Shown here: positions 35,832 through 45,675 of the stretch, piece by piece
Numbering within the stretch: position 1 is the first letter of the stretch
How the letters are laid out: each line of letters opens with the position of its first letter
The notes under the pieces: model-generated
Told to the model about the DNA's origin: nothing
Databases searched by the model: none
Seen by the model: only the letters and a program-made list of their open reading frames with translations
Made by a program: the position numbers and the translations under genes
Origin: Ophiosphaerella korrae
Taxonomy: Eukaryota; Ascomycota; Dothideomycetes; Pleosporales; Phaeosphaeriaceae
Assembly (NCBI GenBank): GCA_028456385.1
Contig: JALNQF010000036.1
Span: 1-64,000 of the forward strand
Reading direction: 5' to 3'
Length of the DNA: 64,000 nt

Positions 35832-38294
35832 ATGCTAGGCTTCCGCCCTCTCCAGGTGGGCAAGCGGAAAACGCCGCGCGTTACCTGGGCGGCCACACAC
35901 GAACACGACGTGGAGGATGCAGAGCTCAGCGAGAAGGCGTATGAAAGCGACGACGAGAGCGATGTCTCCGCCGAGCCGCGTTCCGAGTGCTCGTCGCGCA
36001 TTTCGTCGGCCAGCTACGACATCAATCCCAACAACATCGAGTCCCAGCCGCTCGCGCCCAACGGACGGCCAGCCCAGGCCCGCCGACGAGCACAATCGCG
36101 GGCCAGAGTGAGCGCATACAGCTACCGCAACCCGCGCGCTTGCACAAGATACTTTGGGCTGGCCATCGCAAGCACCTTGCTGCTCTTCATCTGGTTCTTG
36201 TTCAGCAGCAGCTGGGACTCGATCCGCGCCGTCGAGCTGCGACTGCACAAGCTGCCACCACCGCGGCCGGTGTGGGAAAGCTTCCCCTTCCTGACTCGCT
36301 ACCATGGCGGCATCCGCACGCTGATCCGCCGCGACCAGAACAAGCCCGAATACCCAACTAGGGAGGACATCGACCCTGACACGCCCGCCGACCCTGTCTC
36401 TAGCAACCCACCAAGGACGAGGTCGCAGGGCGCCCACATTGCTGGCTCCGCTCCCTTCGATCCATACCCAGACTATGCTAGCCTGGCCTACGTCGACGAG
36501 TACGGCCCCGTGGAGCGGTGCTATCTGGATGCCAACAACACGATGCAAATCCCGGTCGTCACCGCCTACAAGGGCATCACAGACGGCATGCCGGACAATG
36601 TCATGGGAAGCTATCAGGTGCTGGGTTTGAGGGATGATGTCTGTTTTGACCGTTTTGGACGATTGGCACCCTATGGCTTGGGCTACAGCAAGCGGCGCGG
36701 TGGCACAGGTGCAGCCATGGAAGGAGACCGCGAAGGCGTCGAAAGTATCTGGAAATCCACACCCCAGGTCGACTATCGCGAGCTGAGGTGGGCCGATGTC
36801 GTGGATCGCTGCCTACACAAGAACAGACATCGTTTTTCCACTCACCAAAACTCCACCCACAACTCGTTTCAAGCCATGGCAATGAACAAACGTCAAGCTA
36901 CCAATGGCACTGTCCGAGAACCGCAAAAAGCAAAGTACAATAAACTACTCCCTCGCACTGCCGTGCTCATCCGCACTTGGTCAGATTACAAGTATGATGA
37001 TGAAGATATCATGTACTTACGCGCTCTCGTTGCTGAGCTTAGCGTTGCCTCCGCTGGAGAGTATCAGGTGCACTTTTTGATTCACGTCAAAGATGACAAC
37101 AAGCAGATATGGGCAGATGACCAAGTCTATGCTGACGTGCTCGCAAACGCACTCCCATCCGAGTTTGCCGGTATGGGCACTCTTTGGTCAGAGCGACAGA
37201 TGGGTCTGATCTATGGCGGTCTCTTTGATTCCAAGTTTCGAGATTTGCCTGTGCATGGCGTATATAGAAGTGCTTACATGCCAGTTACGTACTTCGCTCA
37301 CCAGCACCCCGAGTTCGAGTACTTCTGGCATTGGGAGATGGACGTCCGGTACACCGGCCACTACTACCACCTGTTCGAGGAAGTATCGAAGTGGGCCAAG
37401 GCACAGCCTCGCAAAGGGCTTTGGGAGCGCAACTCCCGCTTTTACATTCCTTCTGTCCATGGCCCGTGGGAAGACTTCAAGCACATGGTTCGCGTTCAGA
37501 CCGAACATGGCACCAACAACCATGCCAACAGGTGGTCTTCCCACCTACCACCGAATCCTCATGTCCCAGAGACCAAAGTACAGAAACCTGAAAAGCCCAT
37601 TTGGGGCCCAGAGCTCCCACAAGACTATCCCGATATTGAAATAGACGAGGCCGTGAAGCCCAAATATGCAATGATTGACGACAAGCCCGGGAAGGAATGG
37701 GGCATCGGCGAACAAGCAGACCTGATCGTTTTCAACCCGTTGTTTGATCCAGATCAAACAAACTGGCTTCTCAGCGAGGACATCACGGGTTACGATAGGA
37801 CGCATGGCCCTCCACCACGCCGCGTCGCAATCAACACGTCTGGCCGTCTCAGTAAGAGACTTCTCCAGACAATGCATCGCGAGCAATCTAAATTTCGCCA
37901 TACCATGTCCAGCGAAATGTGGCCAGCTACAGCCGCCCTACATCACGGCTTAAAAGCCGTTTACGCACCCCATCCTGTCTTCATCGATCGGAAATGGCCC
38001 ACGCAATACTTAGCTGCAATTTTCAATAACGGTCGCAACGGTGCGTCTGGAGGCGCAAAAATGAGCGTATTCAACGAAGACCGCCAGCATAATTTCCTGG
38101 GTACCACGTGGTACTATAATGCAGGTTTTGGGGCTAATTTGTGGAAACGATGGCTCGGCTACAAAGTCAACAATGATGGTGGTGAAGAGGAAGAGCTGGC
38201 AGGGGAAGGCAGGATGTGTTTGCCAGCTATGTTGCTACATCCGGTCAAACAAGTCAATTTGGTGCAAGAAAGGCAAGATGTGGTCGAAAGATGA
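35832..38294 (+). CDS. DUF3405 family protein (type II membrane, glycosyltransferase-like)
   Basis: This is a single-exon, 820-residue protein of the fungus-specific DUF3405 family, whose biochemical role is unproven. Residues 1-105 are acidic/Ser-rich then Arg-rich and probably cytosolic. One membrane segment spans about 108-126 (FGLAIASTLLLFIWFLF). The rest would be luminal or extracellular. Conserved DUF3405-type blocks include FLTRYHGGIRTLI, then YQVHFLIHVKDDN, HPEFEYFWHWEMDVRYTGHY, RFYIPSVHGPWEDF and DLIVFNPLFDPDQT. The type II topology with a large luminal domain suits a Golgi glycosyltransferase-like protein, which is inference. The GC-rich codon use of the first third fades downstream. 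No break is seen. Confidence 0.85.
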   Translation: MLGFRPLQVGKRKTPRVTWAATHEHDVEDAELSEKAYESDDESDVSAEPRSECSSRISSASYDINPNNIESQPLAPNGRPAQARRRAQSRARVSAYSYRNPRACTRYFGLAIASTLLLFIWFLFSSSWDSIRAVELRLHKLPPPRPVWESFPFLTRYHGGIRTLIRRDQNKPEYPTREDIDPDTPADPVSSNPPRTRSQGAHIAGSAPFDPYPDYASLAYVDEYGPVERCYLDANNTMQIPVVTAYKGITDGMPDNVMGSYQVLGLRDDVCFDRFGRLAPYGLGYSKRRGGTGAAMEGDREGVESIWKSTPQVDYRELRWADVVDRCLHKNRHRFSTHQNSTHNSFQAMAMNKRQATNGTVREPQKAKYNKLLPRTAVLIRTWSDYKYDDEDIMYLRALVAELSVASAGEYQVHFLIHVKDDNKQIWADDQVYADVLANALPSEFAGMGTLWSERQMGLIYGGLFDSKFRDLPVHGVYRSAYMPVTYFAHQHPEFEYFWHWEMDVRYTGHYYHLFEEVSKWAKAQPRKGLWERNSRFYIPSVHGPWEDFKHMVRVQTEHGTNNHANRWSSHLPPNPHVPETKVQKPEKPIWGPELPQDYPDIEIDEAVKPKYAMIDDKPGKEWGIGEQADLIVFNPLFDPDQTNWLLSEDITGYDRTHGPPPRRVAINTSGRLSKRLLQTMHREQSKFRHTMSSEMWPATAALHHGLKAVYAPHPVFIDRKWPTQYLAAIFNNGRNGASGGAKMSVFNEDRQHNFLGTTWYYNAGFGANLWKRWLGYKVNNDGGEEEELAGEGRMCLPAMLLHPVKQVNLVQERQDVVER

Positions 38295-39463
38295 AAAGGG
38301 TATTGTTTGTATGATGAATAAACGGTGAACATAACTTTTTGCGACTCGGCATTGGGGGTGTCCGGTGTTCAGAGGCTTTGGATTTAAAAAGCCTGCATAG
38401 GTTTGCATCAGTGCAAGGGGAATTTTATTGGAAATGATACGATAGCATGTCTGTGATTGCTAGTCCTGTTGTGCTAGCGAACTCGCAACGAACAAAACAT
38501 ATCTTCTTCACATGCATCTCCTGGTAACTCCGCTATTGCTACCCAGCTTCGTTCGCATACTGTCATTATCTTTATTGTTAATTTCTGTTTACCAAAATCT
38601 CAAGACTTTCATTACTACGCCCAAGAAAGCCTTCGATACTCAACTTAGCGTCGAGGTGTTGCTAGGTACGGTAAATAACCAGAGTGGCTAAGCCCTAATA
38701 AATAGAGTGTTCGACATACCAAACTGCCCACAGGCAGGTACCAGCCTGGATTAAAGATGAAGGGTGTTTGATATCGTGGTATATGCTATCGAAGCTATCA
38801 TAAAAGTGGCATTGCGCAAGGCAGACTGCATAAATATGCATAGATAATAAAGGCCAGTGGCCATGACACTACGTGAACCATTAGCACCACAATACCTAAT
38901 ACGAAAGTACCAATTGGCCATTCTGTGAGCACGCCGCCAAGGTCTTGTCCTCACACATACCCCCAGATTTTCACAGACGACGGAAAATACAAGGATCCTG
39001 CATGAATTGTATTCTGTCAATTAGGCGTAAAAGACCTATAGCGAAAATACCAGTCCGAGTAGTTTTTAGTTCCAAAGCTCCTTCTACTCAAAATTGCCTC
39101 CTGTCATAGTTATTTTTCTCATTTAAGAGATTTTTATAAAATGCTCCTATCTCGACAGTGATTTAAAATTGCAAACGAGCTTGAGGTGAAGGAGTGAGTT
39201 GTGAAGCGGGAGGAGTACCATTTCACGATCCTAGAATAAATAGGTAATTTTAGAAACGATCATTACTGGCTCGTTGCTAGCTAGACCCCGGCATTCCGAT
39301 AACGCGAAATGTAGGCAGGCGTGTGGTAGGTTTTTGGGTACTATATTCTCATCCTTCAGGAGCTGATATTGAGGCCCATGTGCAAGGCGCAGATAGTAAT
39401 ATAGTTAAGCAGTCTTCTCCTTCACACTCTCACCGAAGCGCTAGAAGATCAGCCACTGCTAAA
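38295..39463. other. Intergenic region
   Basis: About 1.2 kb with no recognisable gene. It is somewhat AT-richer than its neighbours and leads into the DUF1772 pseudogene. Confidence 0.4.
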
Positions 39464-40039
39464 ATGATGAGCGCGTCACATACAACGGTGTCTATTCTGC
39501 AGACCTTGGCTATCGCCGCCCCTGCGATTTACACAGGTACACACACAGTGGACACAAGCTCCGCTAGACTATTCCAATTTCTTTTTAATATATCACTAGG
39601 TTTCACCTTCGCCTACAGCCGTATTGTGATACCGCATATCAATTTGCGCTCAAGTTCGTCGCGCCACTCATTCTCATTGGTAGCTCTAGTAATGCCATGT
39701 TGGCCTACCTGACCAGCGCCTCGCACTCCTGCGCGCCACTCCTATATGTGCTGGCGATCTTTGCTACCGTTAGCATCGCCCTGTACACGGTGCTCTACAT
39801 AGAGCCCAGCATTAATAGCGCAGGAAAATAGAAGGTCCAAGAACTGTTGCGTGAGAAAAGTTATAAACTTGAGGGCCCGGGCTAGGGCAGGAAGAAAGAC
39901 ACAGCGAGCCATGCCACGAAGATTTGGGCCGAGGATGTGGATATGAAGCTATTATTGAGACATGGGCAAGGACAATGCATGGCAGTATGTTATCACCAGC
40001 TTCGCGACCCTAGTTAGCGCAGCTGCTACAGTGTTGTAA
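39464..40039 (+). pseudogene. DUF1772 / anthrone-oxygenase-like membrane protein, decayed
   Basis: Start, one intron and the natural stop can still be recognised, but the frame is broken. Exon 1 begins at 39,464 or 39,467 (MSASHTTVSILQTLAI...YTG). An intron (GTACAC...TCACTAG) leads to FTFAYSRIVIP. The frame then shifts, and about 20 residues seem to be missing before FVAPLILIGSSSNAMLAYL and VLYIEPSINSAGK. There TGG has become TAG before KVQELLREKSYKLEGP. Later pieces WAEDVDMK, AIIETWART and NAWQYVITSFATLVS lie in different frames, ending in TAA at 40,037-40,039. The family has four membrane helices and includes enzymes oxidising anthrones. The W-to-stop change is a CpA-to-TpA type transition on the other strand. 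Confidence 0.7.
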
Positions 40040-40758
40040 CGTTGAAAACACTGGTAGAAGGGCCTCTACAACTGTTCACCTTACAAATAGTTAGACTCTA
40101 ATACTAACTAATAACGTAACGAGCGTTGCAGTCATTACTTTCTTATCACCCACATCGTCAAAACTTGCCGCATTTGATGCGCTAAGCCCAAATCTGGTAA
40201 CACGTAAGGAGCTGGATGTCTCCCAGATTGAAAAAAAGAACAGTTCTCAAACGCTCGATTTGGGACAAGTCCGCAGTCTCATCATTACAGGCAGTGTTTC
40301 GAATGCTCATCTCGCCTGAAAGCTGATGCTTATTCGATCTTTGGTATCGAAAGCGTTTGATATTTCACAACTGAATCGCAGTAGAATCCGGAGGCACTCG
40401 GTGATTTTTCTCACAATCCAAAGTAGACCAGTGAGCTCCAATAGCAAATATACCTAGAGCACTCCCTCAACTCATACTCTAGGTCGGAAATTTGGATTGC
40501 CAGACTGATCGAAGGACACAGATTTCTACAAGCGTACGTGCGAAAGTGTGATGATATCAGCCAGTGTCGCTTCCCATGACGCCCCAAAATTGTGGACGGA
40601 GAATCTAGACCCCGGCAGGCACCAATAGCCAATGGCCGCATCGCTTGTGGTACATATTAGTAGACACTTTTCAGCTGAAGCTGTCACAGCCATCGTCGCT
40701 TGTTTCAAGCTTAGCTCCCCACTACCAATAACGCTGAGCGAGTGCGGCTCTGTAATTC
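40040..40758. other. Intergenic region
   Basis: No gene or repeat recognised. It contains the promoter of the DJ-1/PfpI gene. Confidence 0.4.
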
Positions 40759-41631
40759 ATGAAGCCACCCTTCCCCGCGGATCGCTGTTCCTTTCCCGCA
40801 CGACATAACAATTGCAGCTCTTATCCACCCAACACCAGCGCTATGTCCAGTTCAACCAATCAACAACCTTCCGCCAATGGTACCACCAATGCAGTACCCA
40901 AAGAGCCTCTCTTTGATATCCAAGGAAAGGACCCCGTCCACTATGGTGTCCTACTCTTCCCCGGCTTCCAAGCACTAGATGTCTTCGGTCCTCTCGACGT
41001 CTTCAATTCGCTCTCGATGCTCTACCACTTTCCTACTAAGCTGACCATGTTGGCCAAGACATCAGACGCTGTAGAAACCTCGCATCAACGTGCTGGCAAC
41101 CAAATGTATTCTCACCCTGAAACAGACTGCTCTCAAAGCATGCATATCGACCGAACGTTCCAGGACCAACTCAAAATTCAAGAGACCGGTGCACGTGGTC
41201 CCAGCGGCAAAGGGGCCATTGATGTCTTGATCGTACCGGGAGGCGTTGGCACAAGAAACGACATGACCGCAGAGATTGACTTCGTCAAGAGAATGTATCC
41301 AAGCCTAAAAGCTGTGCTTTCGGTTTGCACAGGTGCCACCATCCTGGCGCGTGCAGGTGTACTAGACGGGCGTCGCGCAACCACCAACAAACGGGCATGG
41401 GAATGGGCAACAAGCAACGGCCCCAAGGTGAACTGGATAGGCGAAGCGCGGTGGGTAGTCGATGGCAATATCACTACAGGGTCTGGTATCTCGGCGGGAA
41501 TCGATGCTACATACGCCTTCGTGTCGGACAATTATGGGGAGACAATCGCGCAAGAGCTAGCTGATAGCGCCGAATACGTAAGGTGGACGGACCCAGATCA
41601 CGATCCCTTCGCAAAACGCTGGAACGTATGA
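40759..41631 (+). CDS. DJ-1/PfpI family protein
   Basis: This is an intracellular single-exon protein of the class I glutamine-amidotransferase-like superfamily, close to the isonitrile-hydratase/transcription-regulator-like branch. It is 290 residues from the first ATG. The ATG at 40,843 (codon 29, MSSSTN) is a reasonable alternative and gives 262 residues. The domain begins at YGVLLFPGFQALDVFGPLD. The nucleophile elbow has Cys190 in SVCTGATILARAGVLDGRRATT, and SGISAGIDATYAFV closes the fold. All expected core motifs are present. Members include isonitrile hydratases, chaperones and proteases, so the reaction cannot be told from sequence. It sits between two decayed genes. Confidence 0.85.
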   Translation: MKPPFPADRCSFPARHNNCSSYPPNTSAMSSSTNQQPSANGTTNAVPKEPLFDIQGKDPVHYGVLLFPGFQALDVFGPLDVFNSLSMLYHFPTKLTMLAKTSDAVETSHQRAGNQMYSHPETDCSQSMHIDRTFQDQLKIQETGARGPSGKGAIDVLIVPGGVGTRNDMTAEIDFVKRMYPSLKAVLSVCTGATILARAGVLDGRRATTNKRAWEWATSNGPKVNWIGEARWVVDGNITTGSGISAGIDATYAFVSDNYGETIAQELADSAEYVRWTDPDHDPFAKRWNV

Positions 41632-42267
41632 GACCAATAAGAGCCGCCTAGCGAAACCAATCGAACTAAAGTGACCAAGAAAGCAAACTCTACATCATTG
41701 TCATCAACGTCCGAATTCGCTCTTGATGAGTTGAGCTATTGATCATGCGCTTCCTGTCTACGTGCATATCTGTTCATCGTATGTCGTGTACATTGAAAGA
41801 GCTAATTACTAATTACAAGGCAGAGGCAGATTTGTTATCCATCTATAAATGACTATCGACTGACGCATGAGTCAGGCTGACCATGTTAACCGATTGCAGA
41901 CGAACTTTGCGGTCACAGCAGCATGATTGGCACTCTCTCAGAAATGTGGCTTGCTGGGGCAACTTCAGTAAATCCCAGATCACAACTACGATAGTACTAG
42001 ACGATGATAGACAGAAAGTTGAACGGGCATACTCATGCCAACGTGCGGACTTTCTTGAGTATATCCAATCGATTATTAAAATCGCCGGATCAACACTCCT
42101 TGATTAGTGAACTCGCCGCAACATGATTACTATACGTGGCGACTAAGAGAAGTACATTTGTAACAACAACGATGGATTGTAGAATAAATATGAAGCTGAC
42201 CACAATCTCCCATAATATGCTTTCTCTCACCTTAAACAGCTAGAGTATATTGCAGTCTAATCACAAC
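41632..42267. other. Intergenic region
   Basis: This contains the 3' flank of the DJ-1/PfpI gene and the promoter of the tautomerase gene. Nothing else recognised. Confidence 0.4.
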
Positions 42268-42863
42268 ATGCCTCTCTGGGTAATCTACCACCCACCGACC
42301 ATCTTCACCACCACCGAATCCAAGACGTCGTTAGCACAAGCCATAACATAAATATATACAGCCGCCTCTCTTCCACCATTCTATGTGAATGTTCTTTTCC
42401 AACCTATCGAGCCTATGTCATTTTACATAGGCGGTGTCGCGCGTCCATCGCCACACAGCGAAGCCAACGAGCCAGGTCCAGAGAGTTTGAGACCATTTAT
42501 TCGCGTGACTATCCAGAATATTGCAAGAACCTTGTATACCAACCCCTATCCGACTTATTGAGTATGCTAACAACATAAAGACCCAACGAAACAACGCGTG
42601 ATCGCTTTCTGAATCGCATCGACGGGGTGCTCAAACCTTTCATTGAAGACCAAGGATATGACTGGGAATATAGCGTCATTGAGACGAGGCAGGACTTGTG
42701 GAAAATTCAGGGCATAGTGCCTCCAATGCCCAATAGCAAAGTAAGCAAATTTCGTTTGTCTTGGTTGCATGAATTTTATTGACACTATCACGTATAGGCG
42801 GAAAGGGAATGGCTGAGACTAAACCAAGCTATTCCATATGAAGAATTGGATGCTGAACTATGA
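42268..42863 (+). pseudogene. Tautomerase (cis-CaaD-like / Tautomerase_3) with one in-frame stop
   Basis: Three exons, 42,268-42,533, 42,581-42,740 and 42,798-42,863, join in frame over introns GTATAC...ATAAAG (with branch site TGCTAAC) and GTAAGC...GTATAG. They give a 163-codon coding sequence ending in TGA. It begins MPLWVIYHPP, so Pro2 would be the catalytic N-terminal proline after Met removal. Family blocks are LPPFYVNVLFQP, MSFYIGGVARPSPH, IRVTIQNIAR, DWEYSVIETRQDLWKIQG and PPMPNSK. The only defect is TAA at codon 28 (42,349-42,351), in the first helix, consistent with CAA to TAA. All splice sites are intact, so inactivation looks recent, unless it is a sequencing error or an allele. 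The inferred role is a small tautomerase/dehalogenase-type enzyme. Confidence 0.75.
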
Positions 42864-43238
42864 ATAATTAGATTCGAGTTTGTAGGACAAGGACCGCTAA
42901 AATTCGATCAAGATAATTCCTGAATCTGCGCACAGGTTCCTCGTTAGCCACAAAACAATGATAATAAACCCAAATTTGGCGCTGTCAAATCTAGCATGTG
43001 CCATAGATGGATTCTTTTTCACAAGAAGCAAGACATAAATACTACAATATACATCCGGCAGTTCATGACCGTATTTACTTCTCTGTCGGCATGTGAAGGG
43101 CGTCAAACTCTTTAACACAACATTGAATTGATAATGCTGGTATGTAACTGGGCGAGTGTTAGGATATAGCGAGAAATTTGGAGAAGTTTGTGTCTGATTC
43201 GTAGTAATGTTGTAGAAGCACGCAATATATATCACCAA
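42864..43238. other. Convergent intergenic region
   Basis: This holds the 3' flanks of the tautomerase pseudogene and the NmrA-like gene. No other feature recognised. Confidence 0.4.
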
Positions 43239-44156
43239 CTATAGGTCCATAGTAACCTTTTCGATAGTCTTTGCTAAATTTTCCTCCTGCAGCCCCAACA
43301 AAGTATTCGCAAAACCTTCCTTTTGTTCCCAGTCCGATGCAACAACACCCCACACAGCAACCACTTCTTCCCTCGCATCTCCATCCCCGCTTAGCATTTT
43401 GGGACGAGCCACACTTAGCTCTTCTTCGCTGTTTTGGTGAATTATGTCAAAAGTGTCACCTGTGCCCTGCTCTAGCGCATCGAGAAGTTCAAGTTGTGTA
43501 ATATGATGGCTGTGGACATACAGCAACTTGTTTTCTGTTTCCTGTGGTTTCATCAAGATATTGACGACAGCTTGGCCGATGAAATTCAGATTTGAGCCCG
43601 AGAACTTGATATTACCGCCATCCAAGATGTATGCCTTGCGTGCCTTTACGTCGAATTTCAACAGCCCGCAAGTTAGCCCGTAGTCGAAGAAATGTCCAGT
43701 GATCAAGCTTGTCCATGTGAGTTTCGTACCATCGCGGTCTTGGTCTTGGAGTGACAGCAAATAATCACGAACAACTTTCTTTCCCTTCATTAGAGGTAGA
43801 ATCTCATTTGTTTTCTCATCTGCCGAATCGCAGCTTCCAAACTCCGCAGGCATCACTCGCTTGACGCCACCTTTGAATGCAGCATCAATAAGGCGCTTCT
43901 GTGACTCCACGTGACTTCCTGCGATAGTGATGATAAGCGCATCGATCTCGTTTTCTCGAAGGGATTGAGCGACAGCGTCAACATTTAGGTCATCTGGAAC
44001 TGTGATGACCTGAGTCCGTGGATACACTGATTTCGAGGTTTGGCGGCTAACCACGAAGACGTTGAATTGGGACGCCTTGAGGGCCCGAAGGAGCGGGGCG
44101 CCCAAGGTGCCGGTGCCACCAATTAGAGCGACATTTTTTATGTCCATGGCGACCAT
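43239..44156 (-). CDS. NmrA-like / isoflavone-reductase-like NAD(P)-binding protein
   Basis: This is a cytosolic Rossmann-fold protein of the atypical short-chain dehydrogenase group. It starts at ATG 44,156 (MVAMDIKN; the ATG at 44,147 is equally possible) and is 305 residues in one exon. The frame is open further upstream but has no ATG there. The dinucleotide motif is VALIGGTGTLGAPLLRAL near the N-terminus, followed by VFVVSR. Later family blocks are DALIITIAGSH, RLIDAAFKGGVKRVMPAEFG, TGHFFDYGL and NFIGQAVVNIL. Members are either redox-sensing regulators or aromatic reductases. The catalytic lysine of true isoflavone reductases is not obvious, so the enzymatic role is open. It is convergent with the broken tautomerase. 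Confidence 0.82.
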   Translation of the reverse strand: MVAMDIKNVALIGGTGTLGAPLLRALKASQFNVFVVSRQTSKSVYPRTQVITVPDDLNVDAVAQSLRENEIDALIITIAGSHVESQKRLIDAAFKGGVKRVMPAEFGSCDSADEKTNEILPLMKGKKVVRDYLLSLQDQDRDGTKLTWTSLITGHFFDYGLTCGLLKFDVKARKAYILDGGNIKFSGSNLNFIGQAVVNILMKPQETENKLLYVHSHHITQLELLDALEQGTGDTFDIIHQNSEEELSVARPKMLSGDGDAREEVVAVWGVVASDWEQKEGFANTLLGLQEENLAKTIEKVTMDL

Positions 44157-44847
44157 AGGTGTTGTTGTCGCAAGGTGGACTGGATTGCAATTTGCGTGGC
44201 GAGGCTTGCGTTTGAGAATGGAAACAAAGTCGGGATGCCAATTCCAGAAGCGTTCTAGTGCGCTAGAGCCACACGCCACAAACAGCCGCCACAGTTACGA
44301 CAACTTCCATGGGCTTTCTCTAGGCCTGTAATGGTTTGAAATATCTGTTCTATAGTACATCCATTTTGCTCTGTGCAAAATAAGATATGCGTTTTCATAC
44401 CTGCACGCGTGGCATCGACTTCAGTCGGCTGCCTGCTCAAGTTTGGGACTCGACGAAAGCTTGATAACGAAGGCTGGCACTTATTTTTTTGGCCAACTGG
44501 ATTCTTAGCCTTACAGGCGGGGGGTTTATGTTTGTACTATGTAGGTATTAAGCGAAGCGTAGTGAGAGTTTGATTGGGGAGCGCGTGTGATGATGGTCAA
44601 TGGTGGTTCGACTAGAAGCGCACCCAACAACCAGGTCACGCCATCACATCTTACGATGCACCACACCACCTCGACAGCCAAACCCCGCTGAGCCACGACG
44701 CCTTGAAGAAGACCGACAAGGAGCGCTATAAAGCAAGCGAACCTGGAAAGGTTGGCTAGAAAATTATTTCAAGTTTGACCAACGTCGATACACTCAAACC
44801 ACACTTAGCATCAGCAATACTACCACGAGCAAAGTGGGACCTTGATA
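44157..44847. other. Divergent intergenic region
   Basis: This is the shared 5' region of the NmrA-like gene (minus) and the protoglobin gene (plus). No further feature recognised. Confidence 0.4.
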
Positions 44848-45675
44848 ATGGCACCTCTCGGCCGCCGTCCAATGCAGCATATTGATCGCAAAGACTTGTA
44901 CACGAGCCTAGAGGCGCGAATACAATATCTTCATTCGTTCCTCGACTTCAGCTCCCGTAGGTGGTGAATGGTGGACTTGGAAAGACATTCTAACTGTGGA
45001 ATAGGAGACGTAGAAGCGCTGGTAACAGGGGCCAAGTACATACGGGTACTTATACCCGCAGTGGTCAACATTGTTTACAAGAAACTTCTTCAATACGACA
45101 TTACAGCGCGTGCTTTTGACACGCGGGCAACGGTGGATCTCAACATTGATGAGAACTCACCGCAAATACTACACCGCAAGATGTTCTTACGAGGGTACCT
45201 GAACAAGCTTTGTAGCGACCCTACGCAGATGGAGTTTTGGCAGTATCTTGACAAAGTAGGGATGATGCATGTGGGGCAAGGTAGGGTGCACCCTCTGCAC
45301 GTCGAGTATGTGCATATTGGGCTATCGCTGTCATTTATTCAAGATGTACTGACGGAGGCGATTCTGTCGCACCCACGACTAAAGATGGAGCGCAAGATTG
45401 GGCTTGTGAAGGCGCTGTCCAAAGTGATTTGGATCCAGAACGACCTGTTTGCAAAGTGGTACGTCCGCGATGGCGAGGAGTTTGACGAGGAGGTTCTAGT
45501 GCCGGAAATCGAGCCAGAAGGCTACCTACATGGCAGGAAAATTCTCAAGGTTGGAAGTGACAGCGGGAGTGAGATTGAAGACAGTGCCATGGCGGCGGGC
45601 ACGTGTCCGTTCAAGAACCTGGCGTCACCGACACGAGGGGTGTTTGAAACGGAGATAGGCAGCAGCGGTAGGTAG
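44848..45675 (+). CDS. Protoglobin (globin-sensor domain) protein
   Basis: This is a single-domain heme protein of the protoglobin/globin-coupled-sensor globin family. Exon 1 is 44,848-44,956 and exon 2 is 45,005-45,675. The 48-nt intron (GTAGGT...TTCTAAC...AATAG) keeps the frame and gives 259 residues. The ORF's own first in-frame ATG lies inside the intron, so the upstream exon is needed; it supplies helix Z (DRKDLYTSLEARIQYLHSFL). Globin features are GAKYIRVLIPAVVNIVY, HRKMFLRGYLNKL, and LHVEYVHIGLSL, where His135 is the likely proximal ligand. After about residue 190 an acidic, Ser-rich tail of some 65 residues has no known domain. The ligand (O2, NO or CO) and role are unknown. Confidence 0.85.

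Noticed and set aside
42411..42432. Inverted repeat CCTATGT...ACATAGG
   Set aside because: It falls inside the first tautomerase exon and is explained by coding sequence.
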